Below are positions 44,549-55,128 of a stretch of DNA of 64,000 bases, piece after piece (the first letter of the stretch is position 1; each line of letters begins with the position of its first letter). Origin of the DNA: Zestomonas insulae (GTDB taxonomy: Bacteria > Pseudomonadota > Gammaproteobacteria > Pseudomonadales > Pseudomonadaceae); NCBI RefSeq assembly GCF_016901015.1, contig NZ_JAFEUP010000003.1:124001-188000 (forward strand). Direction: 5' to 3'. The position numbers were made by a program, and so were the translations under genes. Under the pieces are notes generated by a model. The model did no database searches, was not told where the DNA came from, and worked only from the letters and a program-made list of their open reading frames with translations.

Positions 44549-46675
44549 TCAGTTGCGGCAGGGGTAGCGGCGCAGGTTGTCCATCAGCTCGCGGCCGGCG
44601 ATCGGCTGGTCGAACAGGTAGCCCTGGCCGACGTCGCACTTGTGGCGACGCAGGAAAGCCAGTTGCGCCGGGCTTTCGATGCCCTCGGCGACCACCTTGA
44701 GCTTGAGGTTGTGGGCCATGGCGATCACCGCCGAGGTGATCTCCATGTCGTCCTGGCTGTCGGGGATGTCCTTGATGAAGCTGCGATCGATCTTGATCAC
44801 GTCGATGGGGAATTTCTTCAGGTAGCTGAGCGACGAGTAGCCGGTGCCGAAGTCGTCCATCGCCAGGCTCAGGCCGAGGCTCTTCAGGCGGCTGAGCTGG
44901 TGGCGGGTGTCGTCGGTGGCGTCGAGCAGCAGGCTCTCGGTGAGCTCCAGCTCGAGCAGGTGCGGGGCCAGCTGTTCCTCATGGAGGATCGAGGCGATCG
45001 AGCCGATCAGGTCGGGGTCGGAGAACTGCTTGGGCGACAGGTTGATCGCCACCTGCAGATGGCCGAGGCCCAGCGCGCTGAGCTGCTTGCTCATGCGGCA
45101 GGCCTGGCGCGCCACCCACTTGCCGATCGGGATGATCAGCCCGGTTTCCTCGGCGACGCTGATGAACTGGTCGGGGCGGATCATGCCCTTTTCCGGGTGA
45201 TTCCAGCGCAGCAGCGCTTCCATGCCGCGCAGCTGGCCGCTCTTCAGGCACAGCTTGGGCTGGTAGAAGACTTCCAGTTCGTTCTGAGTCAGCGCGCGGC
45301 GCAGGTTGTTCTCGACGAACAGCTTGTAGTGCGCCTCGGCATTCAGCGCCTCGGTGAACACCTGGGCCTGGTGCTTGCCGTTGGCCTTGGCCTTGTGCAG
45401 GGCCAGGCCGGCGTGCTTCATCAGGGTCTGCGGGTCGTCGCCGTGCTGCGGCGCGCAGGCCAGGCCGACCGAGCCGGTGATGCTGATCAGCTGGTTGTCG
45501 ACGAACAGCGGCTTGTCCAAGGTGTGCAGCAGCTGCGCGGCGAGCGCCTGGCCGCCGGCCAGGTCGGTGTCGTCGAGCAGCACGGCGAATTCGTTGCTGG
45601 CGAAGCGCGCCAGGCTGCCGTTGGCCGACAGGCTGTTGCGCAGGCGCTTGGCCAGGCTGACCAAGAGCTTGTCGCCGGTCTGGTGGCCGAGGCTGTCGTT
45701 GATCCGCTTGAAGTTGTCGATGTCGACCAGCAGCAGGCTGAACGGCTTGTCGCTGTCGCGGGCGAAGCGCTGTTCGAGGCTGCGGATGAACGACGGGCGG
45801 TTGCCCAGGCGGGTCAGGTTGTCGGTGTAGGCCAGGCGCTCGATGCGCTGCTGGGCCAGCTTGTTGTCGGTGATGTCTTCGTAGATGCCGATGTAGTGGG
45901 TCAGTTCGCCTTCGTCGTCGTAGACCTTGGAGATCGACAGCTGGCCCCAGTACGGCTCGAGATTCTTGCGTCGGCTGCGGAATTCGCCCTGCCAGCTGTT
46001 GTGCTCGGCCAGGCCGAACTGCGCATCGAAGAGGATGTCGCTGAGGTTCTCCAGCGCCGGCAGCTCGGAGAGCCGGCGGCCACGCACCTCGTCGGCGCTG
46101 TACAGGGTGATCGCGGTGAAGCTCGGGTTGACGTATTCGACCAGGCCGTCGCGATCGACCAGCAGGAAGGCGCTGGAGCTCTGCTCGACGGCGCGTTGGA
46201 ACAGGTGGCGGTCCTGGCTGGCGGTGGCGAGCAGCGCGCCGGGCGGCGACAGCGGCGCCGGGGCGGCCTCGACGGTCATCAAATAGCCGCGCAGCAGCTG
46301 GCGGCCGTGTTGCTTGAAGGCTTCGCCGAGTTCCATCAGCTGACGGCTGCCGGCCGGGGTGTGCAGGGTGTAGTGCACGCGGTAGTGCGGGCCATCGAGC
46401 AGCTGCTGCTGGATGTCTTCGTGCAGGCGGTAGCGCGCGTCGGGCTCCATCAGGCTGGCGTAGGGCGCGCCGATCAGGCTGCACAGCTCGCCGGCGCTGA
46501 GGCCGAGTTCACGCTCGCAGGTGGGGTCGAGAAACAACAGTGCCCAGCTCGCTTCGTTCAAACGCTCGAAGCGCAGCATTCCCAGTCGATTGGGGACTGG
46601 CAATTGCGTCACAACCTCGGCCGTCAATCGGCTAACGGCATCGGTATGGCTTTTCATCAGGCGATGGGCATCCAT
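44549..46675 (-). CDS. dipA: Cyclic-di-GMP phosphodiesterase DipA (PAS-GGDEF-EAL)
   Basis: The product has 708 residues. Two N-terminal PAS-like regions (about 1-130 and 160-270; the second reads AFLLVDRDGLVEYVNPSF) are followed by a GGDEF domain (about 285-440) with the signature changed to ASNEF (RFASNEFAVLLDD), so no cyclase activity is expected. The EAL domain (about 455-700) keeps EALLRW, NLSP, ELTES, DDFGTGYSS and the KIDRSFI lysine, so hydrolysis of c-di-GMP should be intact. In P. aeruginosa the same gene next to aceF (PA5017, from memory), with the same ASNEF motif, drives biofilm dispersal. An alternative start lies at 46657 (MKSHTDAV). Confidence 0.93.
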   Translation of the reverse strand: MDAHRLMKSHTDAVSRLTAEVVTQLPVPNRLGMLRFERLNEASWALLFLDPTCERELGLSAGELCSLIGAPYASLMEPDARYRLHEDIQQQLLDGPHYRVHYTLHTPAGSRQLMELGEAFKQHGRQLLRGYLMTVEAAPAPLSPPGALLATASQDRHLFQRAVEQSSSAFLLVDRDGLVEYVNPSFTAITLYSADEVRGRRLSELPALENLSDILFDAQFGLAEHNSWQGEFRSRRKNLEPYWGQLSISKVYDDEGELTHYIGIYEDITDNKLAQQRIERLAYTDNLTRLGNRPSFIRSLEQRFARDSDKPFSLLLVDIDNFKRINDSLGHQTGDKLLVSLAKRLRNSLSANGSLARFASNEFAVLLDDTDLAGGQALAAQLLHTLDKPLFVDNQLISITGSVGLACAPQHGDDPQTLMKHAGLALHKAKANGKHQAQVFTEALNAEAHYKLFVENNLRRALTQNELEVFYQPKLCLKSGQLRGMEALLRWNHPEKGMIRPDQFISVAEETGLIIPIGKWVARQACRMSKQLSALGLGHLQVAINLSPKQFSDPDLIGSIASILHEEQLAPHLLELELTESLLLDATDDTRHQLSRLKSLGLSLAMDDFGTGYSSLSYLKKFPIDVIKIDRSFIKDIPDSQDDMEITSAVIAMAHNLKLKVVAEGIESPAQLAFLRRHKCDVGQGYLFDQPIAGRELMDNLRRYPCRN

Positions 46676-46731
46676 TATGCTGGCCGAATACAGGCTTCGG
46701 CCTACTACGTCGCGTTCGGTAAGGGTGCATC

Positions 46732-47280
46732 ATGCCAATCAGACATACAAGAAAACTAAGTGCTCTGGCCTTCTTTGCCGCGTTGCTCAGCCACAACCCG
46801 CTGCCTAGCGCGGTCGCCGCCGAACCGGGCGGGCGCGAGGCGCAGCTCTCCAGCAGCGAGCAAAGCCGCTACCTCGGCGAGCTCAAGCGCCTGTACCAGA
46901 CCCAGAACGAGCGCAAGGCGCTGCTCGCCCATTGCAACCACCTGCTCGACACCTACGCGCTGAAGGCCGGCTACCAGGTCGGCCAGAGCCAGCGCCAGGA
47001 CCTGCTCTATCAGCTCAGCGTCAGCGCCCCGGGCGAACTGCTGGTGCGCGAGGAAAGCCGCGCCGAGCAGGGCGTCGGCGTGGCGGTGCGCAATCAGCGG
47101 ATCGAACTGTTCGGCGTCGATCCCTTCGTGCGCTACGAGTGCCCGACCGGCGGGCGCACCTGCGTGCTGCTCAATCCAGTGGACGGCGCGCCGCTGCTGA
47201 CCATCGTCCGCGACCACGGCGGTGCGGCCGAGCTGGCCAAGGCGCTGAGCTTTCTGATTCGCAGCGTGCAGAAGAACTGA
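46732..47280 (+). CDS. Unrecognised exported protein
   Basis: The product has 182 residues. The N-terminal 30 residues form a likely signal peptide (KLSALAFFAALLSHNPLPSAVAA, cleavage after AVAA). The mature protein has a Gln/Glu/Arg-rich helical segment (about 40-65), then a mixed region including two Cys about 12 apart (ECPTGGRTCVLLNPVDG) that may form a disulfide, and a short C-terminal helix. Codon use and GC are like the neighbours, so it is probably real. It is divergent from dipA (56-bp gap) and followed by an inverted repeat and then the aceF terminator. I recognise no family and propose no function. Confidence 0.65.
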   Translation: MPIRHTRKLSALAFFAALLSHNPLPSAVAAEPGGREAQLSSSEQSRYLGELKRLYQTQNERKALLAHCNHLLDTYALKAGYQVGQSQRQDLLYQLSVSAPGELLVREESRAEQGVGVAVRNQRIELFGVDPFVRYECPTGGRTCVLLNPVDGAPLLTIVRDHGGAAELAKALSFLIRSVQKN

Positions 47281-47321
47281 AAGCCCGTTTACGAGCTCCT
47301 GGCTCGCGGCCAGACCGCGTT

Positions 47322-47380
47322 AAAAGTGGCCTCAAAATGCTCATTTACACCACGTAAACTGCGCTTTTTCGGCCACTTTT
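47322..47380. repeat. 59-bp inverted-repeat element with perfect 10-bp arms
   Basis: AAAAGTGGCC (47322-47331) and GGCCACTTTT (47371-47380) are perfect arms. Inside, TTTAC (47344-47348) pairs with GTAAA (47353-47357), giving a long interrupted cruciform. Similar GGCC-flanked elements with a TCATTTAC/GTAAAC core recur between genes in some pseudomonads, as far as I recall. It lies between the exported protein gene and the aceF terminator. Confidence 0.5.
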
Positions 47381-47433
47381 GCCTTGCCTGGCTCTAATCC
47401 AGAAGATCGTAAAGAGGCTTTAGCGCGGCGGAT

Positions 47434-47458
47434 AAAAAAACCCCGCCAATCGGCGGGG
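47434..47458 (-). terminator. Intrinsic terminator after aceF
   Basis: On the minus strand CCCCGCC, loop GATT, GGCGGGG, followed by T7 (plus-strand A-run 47434-47440; stem 47441-47447 with 47452-47458). It lies 45 bp past the aceF stop. Confidence 0.92.
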
Positions 47459-47503
47459 TCGAGGTACGAGCGTGTGGCGTGCTCGCTTGGGAAGGTGGTG
47501 CGG

Positions 47504-49147
47504 TTACAGCAATAGCGTACGGATGTCGCCGAGTACCTCGCCGAGGCGCTTGGTGAAGCGCGCAGCGGCGGCACCGTTGATCACCCGGTGGTCGTAGGAC
47601 AGCGACAGCGGCAGCATCAGCTTGGGCTGGAAGGCCTTGCCGTCCCACACCGGCTGGATGGTCGCCTTGGACACGCCGAGGATCGCCACTTCCGGCGCGT
47701 TGACGATCGGCGTGAAGCCGGTGCCGCCAATGTGGCCGAGGCTGGAGATGGTGAAGCAGGCGCCTTGCATGGCGTCGGCCGAGAGCTTCTTGGTGCGCGC
47801 CTTCTCCGCCAGTTCGGCGGCTTCGGCGGCCAGTTGCAGCAGGCTCTTCTGATCGACGTTGCGGATCACCGGCACCAGCAGGCCGTCCGGGGTGTCCACG
47901 GCGAAGCCGAGGTGTACGTATTTCTTGCGGATCAGCGCCTTGCCCGATGGCGCCAGCGAACTGTTGAAGTCCGGCAGCTCCTTGAGCAGATGCGCGCAGG
48001 CCTTGAGCAGCAGCGGCAGCACGGTGAGCTTGACCCCGGCCTTCTCCGCCACCGCCTTTTGCGCCACGCGGAAGGCTTCCAGCTCGGTGATGTCCGCCGA
48101 GTCGAACTGCGTCACGTGCGGCACGTTGAGCCAGCTGCGGTGCAGGTTGGCGGCGCCGACCTGCATCAGGCGGGTCATCGCCACTTCTTCGATCTCGCCG
48201 AACTTGCTGAAGTCGACTTCCGGTACCGGCGGGATGCCCGCGCCGCCGCTCGCGCCACTTGGCGCGGCCTTGGCCTGCTGCATCATCGCCTTGACGTAGA
48301 CCTGCACGTCTTCCTTGAGGATGCGGCCTTTCGGCCCGCTGCCAGGCACCGCGCCCAGCTCGACGCCGAACTCGCGGGCCAGCTGACGCACTGCCGGGCC
48401 GGCGTGCACCTTGGTGCCGTCGCGGCTCGGCGCGCCAACGCTGAGCGGCGCGGCGGCCGGCGCTTCGACCTTGGCCGGAGCCGCCGCCGGAGCCGGAGCT
48501 GCCGCAGCGGGTGCCGGGGCGGGTGCGGCGGCGGCCGGTTGTGCGGCGGGCGCGGCGCCGGCCACCTTGAGCTTGAGAATCAGGTCGCCGGTGCCGACTT
48601 CGGCGTCCAGCTTGACCAGCACTTCCTCGACCACGCCGGCGCTCGGCGAGGGGATTTCCATGCTCGCCTTGTCCGACTCAAGGGTGATCAGCGACTGCTC
48701 GGCCTCGACCGTATCACCGGCCTTGACCAGCACTTCGATGACTTTGGCCTTGCCGCCGGAACCGATGTCCGGCACGTGGATGTCCTGCACGCTGGCCGTC
48801 GCCGCAGCAGCTGGCGCCGGCGCAGCAGTGGGCGCTGCGGCGGGTGCCGGGGCTGCCGCCGCAGCCGGTGCTTCCGCCGGTGCGGGCGCCGCGGCTGGTG
48901 CGGCTTCGGCGCCGCCCTCGATGTCCAGCTCGAGCAGCTCGTCACCTTCCTTGAGGCGGTCGCCGAGCTTGACCTTGAGGCTCTTCACCACGCCGGCCTT
49001 GGGCGCCGGAATCTCCATGCTCGCCTTGTCCGACTCGAGGGTCAGCAGGCTCTGGTCGGCTTCGATGCGGTCGCCGACCTTGACGAACAACTCGATGACT
49101 TCACCCTCACCGCTGCCGATGTCGGGTACGCGAATCAATTCACTCAT
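47504..49147 (-). CDS. aceF: Pyruvate dehydrogenase E2, dihydrolipoamide acetyltransferase
   Basis: AceF is the core of the pyruvate dehydrogenase complex, moving the acetyl group from E1 to CoA. It has 547 residues, the same as P. aeruginosa. Two lipoyl domains lie at about 1-75 and 122-195, with lipoylated lysines Lys41 and Lys160 in ESDKASMEIP. Ala/Pro-rich swinging linkers follow each. The E3/E1-binding domain (about 245-285) reads GPAVRQLAREFGVELG. The catalytic domain (about 315-547) has the DHRVINGA motif. The start at 49147 (MSELIRVPDIG) is taken from the family; the frame is open upstream into aceE. It follows aceE by 11 bp. Confidence 0.98.
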   Translation of the reverse strand: MSELIRVPDIGSGEGEVIELFVKVGDRIEADQSLLTLESDKASMEIPAPKAGVVKSLKVKLGDRLKEGDELLELDIEGGAEAAPAAAPAPAEAPAAAAAPAPAAAPTAAPAPAAAATASVQDIHVPDIGSGGKAKVIEVLVKAGDTVEAEQSLITLESDKASMEIPSPSAGVVEEVLVKLDAEVGTGDLILKLKVAGAAPAAQPAAAAPAPAPAAAAPAPAAAPAKVEAPAAAPLSVGAPSRDGTKVHAGPAVRQLAREFGVELGAVPGSGPKGRILKEDVQVYVKAMMQQAKAAPSGASGGAGIPPVPEVDFSKFGEIEEVAMTRLMQVGAANLHRSWLNVPHVTQFDSADITELEAFRVAQKAVAEKAGVKLTVLPLLLKACAHLLKELPDFNSSLAPSGKALIRKKYVHLGFAVDTPDGLLVPVIRNVDQKSLLQLAAEAAELAEKARTKKLSADAMQGACFTISSLGHIGGTGFTPIVNAPEVAILGVSKATIQPVWDGKAFQPKLMLPLSLSYDHRVINGAAAARFTKRLGEVLGDIRTLLL

Positions 49148-49158
49148 CGTTCCGCTCC

Positions 49159-51804
<2,646 letters not shown>

Positions 51805-51916
51805 GGCTTGCTCCAGGGCGGAAAGGCTTCCAGAATCGGTCGCCTGTGTTCGCGGAGTGGCCTTTATGGGGCGGCCGCGTGAATTCTTGGGTTGCCGGGG
51901 GTGGCACCGGCGCTGT

Positions 51917-51929
51917 GTAGTTTTACTAC
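51917..51929. promoter_or_regulatory. FadR/GntR-type palindrome, copy 1 (aceE-proximal)
   Basis: GTAGTTTTACTAC contains TAGTTTTACTA, matching the TNGTNNNACNA consensus of FadR-subfamily GntR regulators (LldR and PdhR types). Extended by one base each side it is TGTAGTTTTACTACA. Confidence 0.55.
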
Positions 51930-51957
51930 AAACCGACGCGCATTTCAGCACTTTGGA

Positions 51958-51963
51958 TACAAT
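51958..51963 (+). promoter_or_regulatory. Candidate -10 element for glnE
   Basis: TACAAT lies between the two palindromes on the plus strand, preceded by GGA. No convincing -35 is found at 16-18 bp, so the promoter is uncertain. Confidence 0.3.
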
Positions 51964-51968
51964 TTTTC

Positions 51969-51981
51969 GTAGTAAAACTAC
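51969..51981. promoter_or_regulatory. FadR/GntR-type palindrome, copy 2 (glnE-proximal)
   Basis: GTAGTAAAACTAC is the reverse complement of copy 1. Its centre is 52 bp from the centre of copy 1, about five helical turns, so the two sites face the same side of the DNA. Confidence 0.55.
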
Positions 51982-52102
51982 AATCCGTCATGCGCGCCAG
52001 CCAGAGGCGCAGGCGGGAATCGCTGTTCGGGCCAGGCCTCCAGCGGGCTGCAGCCTTGCCCGCCGTCGATCGGCCGAAGTCCGAGCCAAAAAAGGATAGA
52101 CC

Positions 52103-55033
52103 ATGAGCCTTCCACCGCTTGTCGCCCTGCCTGCCGCCCTCGCTCCCCTGTCCAATCGTGCCGAATCCGTGCTGCGCGACGATGCCGCCCATGCCGCGCG
52201 CCTCGCCACCTGGCCGTCCGCGCGCCGCGCACTGCTGCCACGTCTGAGCGCCGCCAGCGATTTCGTCAGTGAGCAGATCAGCCGCGATCCGCAGGCGTTC
52301 CTCGAGCTGGCCGACTCCGGCGAGCTGGAGCGGCGCCTTGGCGTCGGCGAGCTGAGTGACCAACTGCACGCCACGCTGGCCGACTGCGATGAGGAGAGCG
52401 ACTTGGCGCGGCGCCTGCGGCGTTTTCGCAACCGCCAGCAGTGGCGCATCATCTGGCGTGACATCAGCCGCCAGGCCGACCTGACCGAAACCTGCCGCGA
52501 CCTCTCCGAACTGGCCGACGCGAGCATCGACCAGGCCTATCAGTGGCTGTACCAGCGGCATGTCGCGCAGTTCGGTACGCCGATCGGCCGGCGCAGCGGT
52601 CAGCCGCAGCACCTGGTGGTGCTCGGCATGGGCAAGCTCGGCGCGCTGGAGCTCAACCTGTCGTCGGACATCGACCTGATCTTCGGTTACCCGGAAGGCG
52701 GCGAGACCGAGGGGGTCAAGCGCTCGCTGGACAACCAGGAGTTCTTCACCCGGCTCGGTCAGCGGTTGATCAAGGCGCTGGATGCGCCGACCGCCGACGG
52801 CTTCGTGTTCCGCGTCGACATGCGCCTGCGCCCGTACGGCTCGTCGGGGCCGCTGGTGTACAGCTTCGCGGCGCTGGAGCAGTACTACCAGGACCAGGGC
52901 CGCGACTGGGAACGCTACGCGATGATCAAGGCGCGCGTGGTCGGTGGCGATCAGGTCGCCGGCAAGCAGCTGCTGGAGATGCTGCGGCCGTTCGTCTATC
53001 GGCGTTACCTGGACTTCTCGGCCATCGAGGCGCTGCGCTCGATGAAGCAGCTGATCCAGCAGGAAGTGCGCCGCAAGGGCATGGCCGACAACATCAAGCT
53101 GGGCTCCGGCGGCATCCGCGAAGTCGAGTTTATCGCCCAGGCGTTCCAGCTGATCCACGGCGGGCGCGACCTCAGCCTGCAGCAGCGCCCGCTGCTCGGC
53201 GTGCTGGCGACCCTCGAGGGCCAGGGCTACCTGCCGCCGGTGGTGGTCGACGAGCTGCGCCAGGGCTACGAATTCCTGCGTTACACCGAGCACGCGCTGC
53301 AGGCGCTGGCCGACCGGCAGACGCAGATGCTCCCCGACAACGACCAGGACTGCACGCGCGTTGCCTGGATCATGGGCTTCGAGCACTGGCCGGCGTTCCA
53401 CGCCCAGCTGATGTACTGGCGCGGGCGCGTCGACTGGCATTTCCGCCAGGTGATCGCCGATCCCGATGACGAGGAGGGCGCCGCTGAAGCGGTGCACATC
53501 GGAGGCGAATGGCTGCCGTTGTGGGAAGAGGCGCTCGACGAGGCGGCGGCCTGCCGGCAGCTCGCCGACGCCGGCTTCGCCGAACCGACGCTGGCCTGGC
53601 GGCGCCTCTCCGACCTGCGCAGCGGGCCACAAGTGCGCGCCATCCAGCGCCTCGGTCGCGAGCGCCTGGACGCTTTCGTGCCGCGCCTGCTGGCGCAGGC
53701 GGTCGAACACGCGCAGCCGGACCTGGTGCTCGAACGCGTGCTGCCGCTGGTCGAGGCGGTGGCGCGGCGCTCGGCCTACCTGGTGCTGCTCAGCGAGAAC
53801 CCCGGCGCCCTGGAGCGGCTGATCACCCTGTGCGCGGCCAGCCCGTGGATCGCCGAACAGATCACCCGCTTCCCGCTGCTGCTCGACGAACTGCTCAACG
53901 AGGGCCGTCTGTTCAAGCCGCCGCTGGCGCCGGAGCTGGCCGCCGAGTTGCGTGAGCGGCTGACGCGCATCCCCGAGGACGACCTCGAGCAACAGATGGA
54001 GGCGCTGCGCCACTTCAAGCTAGCCCACGGCCTGCGCGTGGCCGCCTCGGAAATCGCCGGCACGCTGCCGCTGATGAAGGTCAGCGATTACCTGACCTGG
54101 CTGGCCGAGGCGATCCTCGACCAGGTGCTGGCGCTGGCCTGGCGACAGACCGTGAGCAAGTACGGCACGCCGCGGCGCAGCGACGGCAGCCTGTGCGATC
54201 CGGACTTCATCATCGTCGGCTACGGCAAGGTCGGCGGTCTGGAGCTCGGCCACGGCTCGGACCTCGACCTGGTGTTCATCCATGACGGCGACTCGCAGGC
54301 CGAGACCGACGGGCTCAAGCCGATCGATGGCGCGCAGTTCTTCGCCCGCCTGGGGCAACGCATCATCCATCTGTTGACCACCCAGACCACCTCCGGGCAG
54401 CTCTACGAGGTGGACATGCGGCTGCGCCCGTCCGGCGCCTCGGGGCTGCTGGTCAGTTCGCTGGGCGCCTTCGAGCGCTACCAGCAGAACGAGGCCTGGA
54501 CCTGGGAGCACCAGGCGCTGATCCGCGCCCGCGTGCTGGTCGGCAGCGAGCGGGTCGGCACTGCCTTCGAACAGGTGCGCGCCACCGTGCTCGCGCGGCC
54601 GCGTGACCTGCCCAAGCTGCGTGAGGAAGTCAGCGAGATGCGCGCCAAGATGCGCGACAACCTCGGCAGCAAGGAAACCGCTGGTGGCACCGCGTCGAAC
54701 GCGTTCTCGGCGACGGCGCCGTTCGACCTCAAGCAGGACGCCGGCGGTATCGTCGATATCGAATTTATGGTGCAATACGCGGCCCTGGCGTGGTCGCAGC
54801 AGGACCCGCAATTGCTGCGCTGGACCGACAACATCCGCATCCTGGACGAGTTGGAAGCCGCCGGTTTGTTACCCGGCGATGACGCCCACCTGCTGCAGGA
54901 GATCTACAAGGCCTACCGCGCGGTGGCACACCGCCTGGCCCTGCAGAAGCAGCCGGGCGTGGTCAGCGGCGAGCAGTTTCATGACGAGCGGCGCGCGGTG
55001 CTGCGCATCTGGCGCGAGCTGGAACTGCACTGA
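52103..55033 (+). CDS. glnE: Glutamine synthetase adenylyltransferase/deadenylylase
   Basis: GlnE attaches and removes AMP on glutamine synthetase, under control of the PII protein, to tune ammonia assimilation. It has 976 residues (P. aeruginosa 982). Two nucleotidyltransferase domains are visible: the deadenylylase in the N-terminal half (LGALELNLSSDIDLIFGYPE) and the adenylylase in the C-terminal half (LGHGSDLDLVFIHDG), each with the metal-binding DxD. The regulatory helical region lies between them. It is divergent from aceE. Its link to gltBD in the same window is functional only. Confidence 0.97.
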   Translation: MSLPPLVALPAALAPLSNRAESVLRDDAAHAARLATWPSARRALLPRLSAASDFVSEQISRDPQAFLELADSGELERRLGVGELSDQLHATLADCDEESDLARRLRRFRNRQQWRIIWRDISRQADLTETCRDLSELADASIDQAYQWLYQRHVAQFGTPIGRRSGQPQHLVVLGMGKLGALELNLSSDIDLIFGYPEGGETEGVKRSLDNQEFFTRLGQRLIKALDAPTADGFVFRVDMRLRPYGSSGPLVYSFAALEQYYQDQGRDWERYAMIKARVVGGDQVAGKQLLEMLRPFVYRRYLDFSAIEALRSMKQLIQQEVRRKGMADNIKLGSGGIREVEFIAQAFQLIHGGRDLSLQQRPLLGVLATLEGQGYLPPVVVDELRQGYEFLRYTEHALQALADRQTQMLPDNDQDCTRVAWIMGFEHWPAFHAQLMYWRGRVDWHFRQVIADPDDEEGAAEAVHIGGEWLPLWEEALDEAAACRQLADAGFAEPTLAWRRLSDLRSGPQVRAIQRLGRERLDAFVPRLLAQAVEHAQPDLVLERVLPLVEAVARRSAYLVLLSENPGALERLITLCAASPWIAEQITRFPLLLDELLNEGRLFKPPLAPELAAELRERLTRIPEDDLEQQMEALRHFKLAHGLRVAASEIAGTLPLMKVSDYLTWLAEAILDQVLALAWRQTVSKYGTPRRSDGSLCDPDFIIVGYGKVGGLELGHGSDLDLVFIHDGDSQAETDGLKPIDGAQFFARLGQRIIHLLTTQTTSGQLYEVDMRLRPSGASGLLVSSLGAFERYQQNEAWTWEHQALIRARVLVGSERVGTAFEQVRATVLARPRDLPKLREEVSEMRAKMRDNLGSKETAGGTASNAFSATAPFDLKQDAGGIVDIEFMVQYAALAWSQQDPQLLRWTDNIRILDELEAAGLLPGDDAHLLQEIYKAYRAVAHRLALQKQPGVVSGEQFHDERRAVLRIWRELELH

Positions 55034-55052
55034 CCGCCGCGCGACGAAGGAC

Positions 55053-55086
55053 CCGCAGGCCCGGCCTGCGGACGCCCACGGGCGTC
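55053..55086 (+). terminator. Tandem hairpins after glnE
   Basis: CCGCAGGC (55053-55060) pairs with GCCTGCGG (55064-55071), and then GACGCCC (55071-55077) pairs with GGGCGTC (55080-55086). The two stems sit back to back 20 bp after the glnE stop and 43 bp before ilvE. There is no T-run. They may slow ribosomes or polymerase or protect the 3' end. Confidence 0.4.
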
Positions 55087-55128
55087 GCGGATGAATGAAC
55101 GAATCGAACAGTTGAGGAGCAGGCAAAG

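Noticed and set aside
44642..46759. A 705-codon plus-strand frame opposite dipA
   Set aside because: Antisense shadow of the GGDEF/EAL gene, with no domain resemblance.
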